Source of the DNA: Oidiodendron maius Zn
Lineage: Eukaryota; Ascomycota; Leotiomycetes; Myxotrichaceae
Reading direction: 5' to 3'
DNA: 64,000 bases
Assembly: GCA_000827325.1 (NCBI GenBank)
Contig: KN832892.1
Coordinates: 372,001 to 436,000 of the forward strand
The notes below the pieces were generated by a model. The model saw only the letters and a list, made by a program, of their open reading frames with translations, searched no databases and was not told the DNA's origin. This document shows positions 34,068 through 46,073 of the stretch, piece after piece. The position numbers and the translations under genes were made by a program. Numbering within the stretch: position 1 is the stretch's first letter; every line of letters starts with the position of its first letter.

Positions 34068-36018
34068 GTGAGCAACTTGTCCTCGATCTTTATCTTGAAA
34101 TTTTTGAGCTTGAAGACGCGAAGGAGTCTTCGGAAAGGCGCTACAAAAGACCATCAAAAAATAGAAATGACTGATATTTACACATGCTCTACATGCCATT
34201 AGTGTAGGTCTAATATTGGGGTCAACATAGCCAATTGCGGCAGATCGTAGCCTGTCAATTTGTCATCCATTTTGACATCTTCTTTCTCTATCTAGATCAA
34301 CATTACTACGTATCACAGCCACGAAATGGCATTACAAGTAGGACCAACTGGGGCTTCCCATAAAGTCTCAGGAAGCGCACTGTTACCGACTTATACCTCA
34401 GATAGCAGATTACTAGAGTGTGGAAGCTATACATGCGACAAGAAAACATGAAATGACTGAGAAAATCGGCGAATTCGGCGCCAAATGTGCTTGAGACATA
34501 GGAACGTCTCAGATGACTATGTGAAAGACGGTTTTCGACCAATGAGACTTGAGAGAACATAACACCAATGAGATTATCGAAAATCAAGGGTTTCACAACA
34601 AACTCGGCCCCCAATCTACGCCTCTTTTCTCTGATACTCCCTTAGAATTTGGCATACTCCTCGACGCTTAGTTCTTTGCCTCTTACCTAGGAGACCACCC
34701 TGAATATATGCCGTGGTCGCAGAGGAAAAGAGAGCAGCAGCAAAGAAATGTATTTAACCAGGCCTTAGTCATTATGATTTTGATCCATTTCGTTGATTTA
34801 CACGAATGCCTCTTTCCAAAACCCCCTTTTACTCTGCGAGACGAATACCACCGCATACCCTAACAGAAATTTGCAACAAATTCCAATTTACTGCACAGAA
34901 CTTACACCCCTGAGCTCTATAAGGTAATCTCTAGGCAAGGCTGAATGTCAATGTGGGCTTTCAGCATATTCCACCTGGAGTGGTCTACCGGAATTGCGTG
35001 TCTGTGTCAATTGCCCGGCACGTGCTCCACATGGTATCAGGCACGACTCGGAAGCCGGGAGCTCTTTTTTCCGATCACATCCGACGGGCGCAAGAATTCT
35101 CGAAGTTTTGCGGCATCTGACGGCCGCCTTCATTTTAATGTTTGAAGAAGCTGGCTTGATCGTCGCAAATATGGGGGCTGTATGCCGATTTACGACGATC
35201 GTACGTAATCTTGCGACGCCAACCATCGAAAGGATCATTCTATCGATCTGAAAGGGGTAGACAAATTAGGCACCGGATAAAGTAAAACGGCATATTCCTT
35301 GAAAACTCAAACGATTCCCTCTCTCGCCTCATCGAGGACCACAAGTCTCCTTGGCTGCAACCAACCAGAGCGCTCAATTCGCTTTATCCTATTCTTAGCG
35401 CGCCAATAATATGCTCGTAGAAGCGCACATTGTATCACGTGATCGCCACTTTCCAAGGAGCGACTTTCTCTTCTCGCGAACTTCGCCTCTTTCCGAGTGT
35501 CATGGCGCGGTCTCAGGTATGGCCAGATATTGACTGCGGCGGTTTCTCGTATCCCCGTATCCACGCGTTCGGTATCTCTCTCCACCTTTTCCCTCCAGCT
35601 CAGCCCAGGTCCGGCCGCTCTCTGCCCTTTTTCACGCCATTCTCTCCCCTTCGAGAGGCGAACAAGCAGAATGTCGCTGTCCCTTAAGCTAGCTCCATTT
35701 ATCCTTCTGCCTAGTCGTATTCCGCGTTTCAGTGCAGATTGCGCGCTCGGTCAGTCTTGGTTATCGGGCAATGCTGGTAACATCGCTTTGAGCGCCATTT
35801 CCACATATAACGCCGTGTTGGAGCCCCCTCGCATCTCTCATTTCGATTTTCCCATTGGGATCAATTCTCACTTTTTGTTTAAATTTTTTTTCTTTTTTTA
35901 AAAAGAAAAAAAAAGAAAATTGCTGTCCTTACCCAATCATTCTTTCTCTTATTTCCGTTATGTGAAAGTTCTCAGCCCGCATATATCCTCAACAATCTGG
36001 TGCAACAATTTGTTCAGC
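34068..36018. other. Intergenic; promoter side of the desaturase
   Basis: No recognisable gene. Several 80-100-codon frames on both strands between 34900 and 35700 overlap each other and show no family resemblance. Confidence 0.4.
35881..35919. repeat. Poly(T)/poly(A) inverted tract upstream of the desaturase
   Basis: A T-rich run (with one C) is followed directly by an A-rich run (with two G), making a near-perfect 39-bp palindrome about 100 bp before the ATG. It could exclude nucleosomes or form a hairpin in the leader. Confidence 0.6.
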
Positions 36019-37898
36019 ATGTGTGACGCCAGAGTGCTCAATCGAGCGCATATCAAGGGCCTCATTGCCCAAGGACAGCTCATCGTCATCTCAGGCAAGC
36101 AAGTTTTATGCCTAGACAAATGGATAGAGCGCCACCCAGGAGGCCGTCTGCCAATACTGCATATGGTTGGGAAGGATGCAACTGATCAGATCTTAGTGTT
36201 GAGTGTCCCTTCTTCTTCTAACGGCGCTTCTTCGACTGAAGGGTGTTCGGCCCGATAATATCTTGCTAACTGATATGCTGTTACAGCTATCATTCCCCGG
36301 AGGTTCTAAAACAGATGCGCGCATACCGAATCGGTGTAATCGACAGCCCTTGGATTAACTTCGAACCTCCTATATCTGGGGGCACATTCAACTTGGGCGA
36401 TCAGCAGGAGAAGGATCAAGTAGACTCTAAGAACATTGCGATAGAATGCCAGGTATCGTCGGTGGCAGCGGGAGGGTTTCTCAAAGATGACGGAAAGGCA
36501 ATCAATTGCAGCAAACTGTGTGCCAATAGCACCCAGCATTGTCTCAGCACAGAGAGCATTCAATTCGTACAATCGCTTGATTGTGATGAAGCTTTCCTCA
36601 CTAACAAAAAGCGGTGGTTTGAAGACCTATCGAGCGTCTCGGACACCCTCAAGCTGAGCTCTTCCAAATACAGTGCAGCAAAATTTATCGACCATGCGAC
36701 ACAGCTCGCAGTAGACGTCGATCTCAACGAATATCCCTCCCTCGACGCAGAGACACAGCGAAATATATCAATCAACTTCCGAAAGCTATACCAGAAAGTC
36801 AGGCAAAGTGGTCTAGACAAGTGCCACATATCCAACTATGGTATGGAAGTCGTGCGCTACATAACTCTGTTTTCCCTCTTTATACTGGCCTTAAGATACG
36901 AATGGTATATTGTCTCGGCTGTATTTCTAGGCCTGTTCTGGCATCAGATTATGTTCGTAGCGCACGATGCAGGGCACCTTGCCATTACTCATAACTTCAA
37001 CATTGACATGATGATCGGGATATTCGTTGCGGACTTTTGCTGCGGATTGTCCATTGGTTGGTGGAAGAGTAGCCATAACGTTCACCACCTGGTCCCTAAT
37101 CACCCCGTATGTGTCGTGTGTCCTGTCACAGACTGATGTTGCAAGGCCCGCTGACAAATAGTCCAGGAACATGATCCCGATATCCAGAACGTGCCTCTTT
37201 TCGCGACGTCATCATCGTTTTTCAGCTCCCTTTGCTCAACCTACTACGGCAGCATTTTCCCTTGGGATGCAGCTGCAGATCTCTTCATTCCACTCCAAAA
37301 ATACACATATTACCCTATTATGTGTGTCGCACGCTTCAACCTATACTTCCTATCGTGGTGTTACCTCATCTCTGACAAAGCCGCCCGCCTGCCCTGCAGC
37401 ACTTGGACTCGGCCTTTCGAGATTGCTTGTATGGCCTGCTACTGGTATCTCTTCGGCTATTGCCTCGTCTGGTCGACCATCCCCAGCTGGCCTCTCCGCG
37501 TCGCCTTCGTTTTGGTCAGCCATATCGCGACAATGCCTCTCCACGTGCAGATCACCCTCTCTCACTGGGGTATGTCGACTACAGACCTCGGAGCATCGGA
37601 ATCGTTCGCACAGAAGCAGTTGCGCACTACGATGGATGTGGACTGCCCGGCTTGGTTGGACTTCATCCACGGGGGCCTCCAGTTCCAAGCTGTCCATCAT
37701 CTTTTCCCCAGAATGCCTCGGCATAATCTAAGAGGCGCTCAGAAACTGGTCAGGGAGTTTTGCAAGGAGATCGGCATCCGGTACACGATCTTCGGATTTG
37801 TGGATGGTAACGAGGTAGTGCTTGGGCGCTTAGGAGAGATCTCAAAACAGTTGGATATGTTGACTGAGTGTCAGATGCATTTGGCTGCGCAATTATAG
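36019..37898 (+). CDS. Cytochrome b5-fusion delta-8 sphingolipid desaturase
   Basis: Three exons, 36019-36197, 36287-37106 and 37167-37898, with introns of 89 and 60 bp, encode 576 residues. An N-terminal cytochrome b5 domain has heme ligands H39 (H-P-G-G) and H62 (Y-H-S-P-E-V-L), the latter joined across intron 1. The desaturase part has the three histidine boxes: H-D-A-G-H (286-290), H-N-V-H-H (323-327) and Q-F-Q-A-V-H-H (505-511). The Gln in the third box marks front-end desaturases. This architecture in ascomycetes is the ER enzyme that puts the delta-8 double bond into the long-chain base of ceramides on the way to glucosylceramide. Membrane helices flank the boxes. The first in-frame ATG is 36019 and starts just before the b5 domain. 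A delta-6-type acyl desaturase cannot be excluded but is less likely in this group. Confidence 0.92.
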
Positions 37899-39190
37899 AT
37901 ATCTGGGCATTTTTGCATTTTTATAGAATTTCTTTGAGCACACCGCTCGCCTCTGTAGAATGAGACCGGGAAGGGTTTGAAGTCAACCTAGCGACAGCAT
38001 AAATACATAAGAAAGCTTAATTTTTGTCTCATTATTAGCTGAAAGACATCTTCTAGAGACCCCATCCATTAAAACAAGTGACAAGACTGCAACCGCTCCT
38101 CAAAGTGTAATCGAGAACGGCATAATAAATAGGGCTGTCTCCCTACAGGTTCCAGATTGTAGAACAATGACGGAGCTCTCAAGAATCCCGAGTGAATTTT
38201 CATTAGTAGCCATGTTCTTTATCGGGCCTGTTTACGAATGCTCCAAGTGCAATCACGGCTGAGCCGTGGTGAGTAATCGCCACGACACAATGTTACAGAT
38301 AAGTATGCACTGGTTGCTACTCCTCTAGTGATGTTGCCCAATTGATGACGAATATTGATAACCCAACGCTGCCAGAGAGAAACTGAGCTTCCAAAGAATA
38401 TCCTGCTTTCATACGTGTACAAGTAGATTTTCCAAAATCCAAGGAAAATTTTTTAATTGGGCCCTTTTAACCCCTCTACGCTGTCTCTACTTTGAAGTCG
38501 TTTCAACTGTCAGTTGCTATTCTTCTCCAGAAGAAGTAAGTCCTTTATCTCATTTCTAATCAGTTGCTTTAGTAGTGCTGCTCACACTCCATCCGGCCCT
38601 TTGATTTTCTAGTCAAGAAGTAATAATACTTAGAGTGATAAAACTTGTAGGATACAAATCAGCGACTAGCTATATTGGAGGCAGGCTAGAAGGGAGCCAC
38701 TTCCAGCAAGGAGACAGCACCCAGATGTGGCAGCAAGTGAAATACCATCTGCCATACCAATTATCTTAATCCTTGTCCCAGTCTTCCATGCTGTTAGAAG
38801 CAATGGCATCAGCATGTTATCGACACTGCGTACCCCAATCATATATGGTCTATCTAGCCATAATATCACCGCCGAAAGTCCTGAATAGTTAAGCACCTTG
38901 CCGACAAAATCCAATTAGACTTTCAGCTACTGATAAATCTGCCATCGAGAGAAAGTTAGGAATTTGATTTTGTACAATTCATTTCAATACACTCCATTAC
39001 ATTCATTTTTCTCGACTCCACTAAGTTTCAAGACCGAACGCCTCTAAGGTTATTCTGCTAGGAATACCGCCAACCGCACTCATTTTGAATGCCAAGATTA
39101 TTTAGTGCTTCTTCCACCCACGTCAATTATGCAATTTCAACAATTCTCCTTATCGCCTTCTGTCCAGTGTCGTCCGCTTTGAACAGCGCC
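37899..39190. other. Intergenic; no gene seen
   Basis: Desaturase 3' flank and spacer. An 82-codon minus frame at 38666-38914 is unrecognised. Confidence 0.4.
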
Positions 39191-39628
39191 ATGGAGTTGC
39201 CCGAAAAATACCACGGGGGAGCCGGGGCAAGGTAAGCAACTAAATAGTATCTCCGCAGGTGAAGGCCAACGTCTCGGCCCAAATTTGATAAATGGTTAAG
39301 AGATATAGAAAGTGTCAGCAGCTTCGGTGATACCGTTAGTAGCATCACCAATCCTAAAATAATCAGTTCTATGGCAGCCACGGCCTTTGGAGCTGCCCAG
39401 AATGAAGGCGCCTCAAATGCTGTTCTACAGCAAGATGTCAAGCTCGACGCGTCTGGCCAGGCCGCCGCCCAAGCGCTAATAGGAAAATTCAACATGATCG
39501 GCCCGGCTATCAATGATACCATCACCAGTCCGGGTAACCTCCAGAAAAACTTGCACGCGATCAATAGTGCGACGTACAGCTGCCTTATCTGGTTGTATAT
39601 TGGAGCTTTATTCATACTAACCTTTTAA
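39191..39628 (+). CDS. Possible small hypothetical protein
   Basis: A candidate two-exon gene: ATG 39191, donor GTAAGC at 39232, acceptor at 39300, stop at 39626-39628. It would encode about 122 residues. It begins M-E-L-P-E-K-Y-H-G-G and runs through an Ala/Ser/Gly-rich part (A-F-G-A-A-Q-N-E-G-A-S-N-A-V-L-Q-Q-D-V-K-L-D-A-S-G-Q) to a hydrophobic tail. Composition is protein-like, but I do not recognise a family. The intron lacks a well-placed branch point, and a 162-codon frame on the opposite strand (39127-39615) competes for the same DNA. Confidence 0.25.
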
Positions 39629-40182
39629 CTTCTACGTATCCTCCCCCTCAAGGCATGGGCCTCATTTCTGAAGAGGGTGAGGTTCAGGCAGCTGCAGCCT
39701 CAGCGGTTAGCATTACTGTTCCGCATCCACGAACCCCACCGGCCTGCACCGCCGCTGCCGCGGCAACCAGCTGTGAGTGATAGGCTAGATATATACGGTG
39801 TTTATATCTCGCGGGGAAGGAGGTTTGTATCGGTGTCCTGTTTAGTAGGAAGCAAAGTAACTGAACTATAGTGAGGTGCAGAATGATATCTAGAGTAGTT
39901 GCCGAATGTTCATTGCTTTAATATATGAAGTGACTTACGATCGCCAAGAAAATGTACCGTGGGGCAAGTATACTAGCTGCATTCGGCAAATAACACTGAA
40001 GCGGAATATCTGGGTAGATATAGCCAGAACATGTGTCAATTTAGCTAGGCCCCTGAAACGACGACGCGCATACAGTAGAGCGGCTAAGGGGCTCCAATAG
40101 AAATTCACCCACTATCCTGGAAGGTGCATATTATCGAACTTAGCCAGGCCCGAAATATGGGTCACGATAGCTACACATGTAT

Positions 40183-40367
40183 CTCGACTGGCAGTCACTG
40201 CCTTCGCTTAGCTGCGATTTCACCAAGATCTACTACTCTGATAGTGGGAATCTTCAGGTGGTGTAATAGCTTATTCAGGACTAGCGCCAAAATATCACTA
40301 CACTTTGAATACGAGAGCCAATCACTATACGAGAACTGCTAAGCGAAGGCAGTGTCTACCAGTCGAG
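40183..40367. mobile_element. Short inverted-repeat element (MITE-like)
   Basis: A 185-bp segment with ends ctcgactggcagtcactgcc and the complement of ggcagtgtctaccagtcgag. The arms pair over about 32 bp, including ttcgcttagc / gctaagcgaa. It has no coding capacity. Family and target-site duplication are unclear. Confidence 0.65.
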
Positions 40368-42664
40368 GGGATAGCACTCTACAATGCAATCTGTTAAGGT
40401 TGCACTTGCCGCATATAGTTCTCATAAAAAGTAAAGATCGAATTCTGTTCTGGGTTACGCTGTCTAGAGTAGCGAATGGATTGGCGACCTGAGGCGGCCC
40501 GCTTTTAATCTCGTTGTACAATCTCATTAACCACCTAGACACAGCCTTCTTGATTTCACCCAAATATCCCACGTCATTCAATATCTATGGAGGCCGACAG
40601 ACCTACGAGTAGGGAGCAAGACAAACAGGTTAGACTGAAGTTACTCCTACAGTACATGCTATCGTAGCTTTCTGACCCGACTTGCTGGGCTTAGAAGGCA
40701 TTATAAAGATATAATACTGTTCAGGATTTCGATAATCGACATGTGGGCTACAATGAATTAAATAGGGCTGGAGCTTCGAGAATAGCCAATCAAGTTCCAA
40801 GGCAGTCGAAGGAGGAAATGAAGAAATCGTGCGGGTTATAGAACTATAAGCTGTTACATTAGTGCCAAGAGAGCAAGGTTTGGAGCTCTTAGGGGGGTGT
40901 AAAGCCGAAGAAGCTAGTTATGGAAGACCAAAAAAGGCTTCTCAAGTAGATACAAAAGTAATCTGCACTGTGTCTGTGCAATTTAAGTCCATTAAAGAGT
41001 CATCTAAGTATAGTGGGATTTAGTTTCAGCATCCACGTTTGAATGCAATATGTTTCTAGAATTGGTGGTGGAAGAAGTCATGCATAACGAGGCTGTAGAG
41101 AATGTACACATGCTGGCGTATTCTAAGCAGGGTCTACTAGCAGACAACCAAGCGCTACGTGACTGGGGATATTTTGCTAGACATCTCTAACATTTGTGGC
41201 CCCCTCTAATCGGCATGAATACCCATCCTAACTCTCTATGCTCCGTTGGCCGGGTAGCAATTGAACACGTTACTCATGGAGGCGTCCGTACGATGCTCCA
41301 CGAGTACTGAATGACCAGTCCAACGGGCCGCTGGAAGAAAGTGGCGGAGGCGATCAGGTCCAGGAAGATGCCCACCTTGCTTACAGAATTATTCAGATTA
41401 CCAGACCACAAATCAAGTTACTAGTCACACCATATCATGGAGTCACGTCGAGGAGCTGGAATAGCAGAACTAGGACCTCCAGAGCGAAGCCGAAATGTAA
41501 GAGGTAAACACATTAGGAATCTCGGAAATTCATGTCGAGGGCGAGAACGATTGTAACTGGTAATAGATAAGGCTGCAGGGAGTTTCGGGCTAATAGTTCC
41601 ACAAGGCGGGAGAAGCCTAGGGTAAGGAAGTTGGGGTTTGCTACGAAGATTAGACCATGTCACAAATGCCTAGGTTGAAATAGGCTCTTTCGATGGGTCT
41701 TGCGATGTGGAAAGTCCGATGGGACTCCGGGTAAAAGAGAGTTCCGAATTAACCCAAAGTGATGGGTCATGAAAGAAATGAACCTTTACCTTTTTGAGTC
41801 ATCTAGTAAAAGTTTGTTGCACGTCGCGAAAAGCCGGGATTAAAGCCGTGGCTAATATCGTGCAGATGACAAGTCACGGCTGGGTTCCTTTTTTATTTGT
41901 TGCACGTCGCAAATATGACGATCAGAATAGAAGAATCTTCGGAAGAAAATCCTTGTACCAGCTTTCAAAGTGAGAGATAGGATAAGTAATAAATTAATAT
42001 GCGTAGATATGGTATCTCCGACTGGATTCTATCTCGGTCCAAGGGTGACGGCTATTGTATGGTTCGGATTCTCCAGGATTTATGGAACGGAAGGTATAAT
42101 TCATGGGCTTAGGGACTCTCAGCTTGGACTGCAATATTGGGTTATGGTCGGCAGGCAGGACGGTCACTGATCGTGAAGAAGTTCGGATAGACGTTCGCAA
42201 CTTAAGGGCGATGAGTGATTAAGCGCAGTACAATTTGATTGTCAAGCAAACCCATAAAATTTATTTATCTCAATATTATTTGCCCACGATACACCAGATC
42301 ACCCTTACCCGTCCTGGGTTGTAAAATGTCTCGCGCAGTTGTAGAGGCCCGGCACCCCTTAGCGCCTCTTATAGTGGCCACCGCCTCACTTACAAGCCTA
42401 TCAATCAACAGTGCTGGCCGCCTACCGAGGAACAGACAGTGAGTGCCTTGGAAGATTGCGCGCATCGCACTAATTAGAACTCTAGCAACATACCCATCCC
42501 ATCCAAGTGGTGCTACTTACTTCCAGAGGACGTGGAAACTCAATATGAAGAGGTTTACAGTACTACTACGGAAGCCAGACGAGGGCAGTGGCAAGTCGGA
42601 AATAGAACTCATCCTGCTGGCAAAAGCACCAACTTGGAACAGCCTCCTTAAAAATATAAAGCAC
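40368..42664. other. Intergenic; no supported gene
   Basis: About 2.3 kb without a recognisable gene. tttgttgcacgtcgc occurs twice (about 41813 and 41897), a local duplication. Confidence 0.35.
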
Positions 42665-44548
42665 CTACGCCTCCATCGTAACTTCCCTATACACCTTGCC
42701 CCAGCGCCCATGCAGCATGTCGTTGCATCCCGTGAGCGTATTTTTCAGATTCTGCTTGACCAGCTCATGCGTGGGCTGCTCAAACAAGACATCGATCTCC
42801 TCAAGCGTCTTGCCCTTTGTCTCGGGCATAAAGAGGATCTGATAGATCCACCCGATGACGGCAATGCCACCATAGAATCCCAGAGTTAGACCCATCTTGG
42901 TCATGGCTTCTTGCATTCTCGTGAAGTTGTATGTCACAATGAAGCTGCAGAGGAACAGGGTTGCATCGGAGGTAGTCATTCCGTAGGAGCGCAGGTAAGT
43001 TGGGTAGACCTCGCTGGGGAGAACCCACGTAAGGCAGGCATAGCTGCCAAAGAAAGCCATGTATATGATTAGGCCAGTCAGGTACATGCCTTGCGCAGCG
43101 ACGAGCTGGGTGTTGATGTCAAAGAGGTAAGAGCAGCCGACAAGTATGAGGCCGATAAAGAAACCAGGAAGCATGGCATTGGCCCAGAAGCGTCGGCCGA
43201 ACTTCTCCATCCAGAAGATGGCCGGGATAGTGCCGATGAGGAGGGCGCCGCCGCCGACGAGAGACATGAAGACGGCGTTTTTGTCGCTGAAACCAATTTG
43301 CGACATGAGGACGGACATGTAGTACATTATGGCTAGGAGAAGCATAAGTTGAAAAGCCAATCGCAATATATGATCAGAAAGGAAGGAAGACCCACCATTG
43401 ACACCGGTAAATTGACCGAGGAAGACCATGATATTGGCATAGACGAGGGCACGACGTGCGCGAGGAACGGTCAAGAGGTCCAACCAAGCGAAGCGCCCAA
43501 AGTTACGATGCGTGTCAGCGCGCTCCTCTTCGACGCTGTTCTTCATGGCGAAGAACTCCTCCTTGTCCTCCATCGTATTCAAGCCTCGGATGCGCTTCCA
43601 GACACCGAATGCTTCAACCGTCTTGCCATTGTGCATGAGGTAACGAGGAGATTCAGGGAGGAAAATCATGCCGACGAAGAGAATTGTCGAGAAGAGGAGA
43701 GATGAACCTAGAATGTAGCGCCAGCTGCCTTCCACGTCTACGAAAATGGCAGCCACGATATAGCCAAACACTTCGCCGAGAGCGATGTTGAGTTGGTAAA
43801 ATGAGACGAGGTTTCCACGAAGCTTGCGAGGGACGGACTGAAAAAAAAAATGATTAATTGGCGGAATACGATAGCGATAAAGAAAGTTATTGGAAGAACT
43901 TACCTCTGCAACATAGACAGGCACAGTGCCGCCTTCCAGCCCAACACCGGCACCCAAGACAATTCTACCAGCAAGCATCATGCCAAAGCTCTGAGCACTA
44001 GCCTCGAGCGCTGCGCCGATCGTATAAAGAACACAGGCAATCATGATGGACATGCGCCTACCAAAGATCTCGTTTGACGGCGAAAGAATCATCGCACCGA
44101 GGATCGCACCCAGCGGCATTCCGGAGTTGATCAGACTGGCCTCGTTGCTATTGAGGTGCAGGTCCTCCGGCATAAAGAGGTTGGCGCCGGAGATCAAGCT
44201 CTGGTCCAGGCCTGAAAGAAGGCCGCCCATTGATGCAAAGGCGACGATCAGCCAAGTAAACTTGCGCGGGTCCTTGAAGCTGATGGGGATCTCGGTTCGG
44301 GACGAGCTGTTTCCCCCCCTCTCGGAAAGGAGAGTTTCAAGATGCTCGATCACGATGTCAGCTTCACCAGAATTGAATGCAGCTCTGGCATCGGCAAGCG
44401 TCTTGATGTGCGCGCCACGGACATCGCTCTTCTCCACGTCTGCATTGTCAATTTCGACGGCGTTGTCCTGCCCATCCTTATCGGCGCCCTCTGTGGGGTT
44501 CGAGGAATTGGGCGCCGCGGCGGCGTCGGCTTGTTGTTCAGCAGCCAT
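42665..44548 (-). CDS. MFS sugar transporter
   Basis: Three exons, 44548-43904, 43837-43396 and 43332-42665, with in-frame introns of 66 and 63 bp, encode about 584 residues. It is a 12-helix sugar/H+ symporter of the plasma membrane. Signatures: G-R-R in the loop between helices 2 and 3 (N-E-I-F-G-R-R-M), the block L-P-E-S-P-R-Y-L after helix 6, K-F-G-R-R between helices 8 and 9, and the terminal P-E-T-K-G-K-T-L-E-E-I-D. Intron removal restores V-Y-V-A-E-S-V-P-R-K-L-R-G and F-T-G-V-N-A-I-M-Y-Y-M, both family-conserved. The N-terminal cytosolic tail of about 100 residues is Ala/Asp-rich. The start at 44548 is the last ATG before that tail. Overall it resembles inositol/hexose-type fungal transporters; the substrate is not determinable. 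Confidence 0.9.
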   Translation of the reverse strand: MAAEQQADAAAAPNSSNPTEGADKDGQDNAVEIDNADVEKSDVRGAHIKTLADARAAFNSGEADIVIEHLETLLSERGGNSSSRTEIPISFKDPRKFTWLIVAFASMGGLLSGLDQSLISGANLFMPEDLHLNSNEASLINSGMPLGAILGAMILSPSNEIFGRRMSIMIACVLYTIGAALEASAQSFGMMLAGRIVLGAGVGLEGGTVPVYVAEVSSSNNFLYRYRIPPINHFFFQSVPRKLRGNLVSFYQLNIALGEVFGYIVAAIFVDVEGSWRYILGSSLLFSTILFVGMIFLPESPRYLMHNGKTVEAFGVWKRIRGLNTMEDKEEFFAMKNSVEEERADTHRNFGRFAWLDLLTVPRARRALVYANIMVFLGQFTGVNGGSSFLSDHILRLAFQLMLLLAIMYYMSVLMSQIGFSDKNAVFMSLVGGGALLIGTIPAIFWMEKFGRRFWANAMLPGFFIGLILVGCSYLFDINTQLVAAQGMYLTGLIIYMAFFGSYACLTWVLPSEVYPTYLRSYGMTTSDATLFLCSFIVTYNFTRMQEAMTKMGLTLGFYGGIAVIGWIYQILFMPETKGKTLEEIDVLFEQPTHELVKQNLKNTLTGCNDMLHGRWGKVYREVTMEA

Positions 44549-45128
44549 GATGTTACGTGAACCCTTCACAGGACCTGGTGATAGGATACAGGCAAAAGAA
44601 GTGAGGTACTGGAAATTGTTGTGATAGTGAAACAAGAGAAAATGGGCTAATCTGCAAAACAAAACAGAAAGGTGCGTGGGAATTCACCGTTTATACTGTA
44701 TCTACACAGTGTGGAGTAATACCAACGCTGATCATCCAACCTCCATGCGGGGCAACAGAATCTCTCCACTCAAGAAGCCTTTTGGTGGTGGAGAGGAGTG
44801 GGGGGGTTGGAGAGGATTGGGGGGTGGAACTAGCCCTGCCACTGGAGCGACCCAACACCAAAACTAGTACGAGGAATAAAATGGAGGAGTAAATCATTGG
44901 CCTAATGTCTGTCCAGCGCTGTATATGCCCAAGAACGTAAATCTCTCGTCGTCAGAAACTTGCAACCGGAAGCAATAACCTGGATGGGTATTGTCCTCAT
45001 ATATGACCTTATCGTCTGCCTGAGGTGTTATTTGACCGGAATCTCGACACTTCCTAGCCTTCTGGCCCACGTGATCACGCGCCGCTTTTGCTCACGTCGG
45101 CTCACCCCCGGCTCAACTTCGGCTCAGG
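44549..45128. other. Intergenic; promoter side of the transporter
   Basis: No gene. A G-rich stretch at 44790-44825 (runs of 4-7 G) is conspicuous. Confidence 0.4.
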
Positions 45129-45340
45129 TGCAGCGCTAAACTCAATACGGCTATAACTACAATGTATCGATAATATCCTCTACAGATTATACAGGCAGAA
45201 CAATAAACTATAAAGGGTATATAAATACAGCTATAAAGGATATATAAATGCTTCAACTAATTAAGGATATAACCCTTAAGCTTAGAGGTTTATATACTTC
45301 TAGAGTTAGACTTTAATCTCTATATAGATTATCTTAATCA
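45129..45340 (+). repeat. LTR-like direct repeat R1, copy 1
   Basis: Starts tgcagcgctaaactcaatac and ends about aatca. It is the same sequence, same orientation, as 47550-47756. Many differences from copy 2 are C-to-T or G-to-A (for example aataaactataaaggg against aacgaaccgtaaaggg), as RIP would leave. TG...CA ends suggest a solo LTR. No internal retroelement domain is seen. Confidence 0.72.
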
Positions 45341-45353
45341 GAGGCAATATAGG

Positions 45354-45573
45354 TGCACAGGTCGTAGTCAGGAATCAAGGTGAAACTCAGTTATATTGGC
45401 TATTGAGTGATGCAGAGACAACTGAGGGGTTTAGACTACAGAACACAACGCTTATTATATACCTGCTTATGTGGCAACATGCGTAAGCCATTACGACTAT
45501 ACAGTCGTATGCTATTGCGCATGTTGCCACTAATCCTGAGACATCGTGACATATGTGCTTGAAGCCCTAGTCA
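45354..45573 (+). repeat. LTR-like repeat R2, copy a, with long hairpin
   Basis: TG...CA-bounded repeat related to 49233-49497 (close) and 48159-48449 (distant). It shares ggaatcaaggtgaaactcag-type sequence near the start and tgcttgaagccctagtca at the end. It lacks about 45 bases present in copy b. Positions 45471-45530 form a 60-base hairpin with arms gtggcaacatgcg / gcgcatgttgccac. Confidence 0.72.
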
Positions 45574-46073
45574 ATAGATTATATAGTTACTCTACTTTTT
45601 TATTACTTATAAAAGAGTAAATATTTTTATATATCTATACTTTCCTCTTCCTTTAGATTACTCTTTAAATTAAGTCTCTTCTTACAATCAAGGTTTTCTC
45701 TTTAAGAGTCTATACTCTTTTATTATTAGGATCCTTTCGTACAGAGTGAGACAGACGACTAGCAAAGGGTTATACAGCAAGGTGATAGTGGGTTGAAGGA
45801 GCCTCGCTAGTGGGTTGCTAGAAGCTCAAAGTATTTCTCGAATTTCGCATTGCTTCAAGTCATGCGCTAGAGCTTGCTCTTTTGAGTCTTTTCTATACTA
45901 TCACCCACCTCAATTGCCTGCTTCGATAGCCTCCCCCCCTTGACCACCACGTTGCTCTTCCGCATATTTGACGATTGGCATATGGTAATATCCAACTGGG
46001 AATCCAATAACAAAGACTCGCCTTCTCGCAAGTCCGTCGATGTGCACAGATGATCCTGCCTAGGTACCCAAGA

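Noticed and set aside
39127-39615. 162-codon minus-strand frame
   Set aside because: It overlaps a more protein-like plus-strand candidate and has no recognisable domain. Its long open stretch can come from the biased plus-strand composition.
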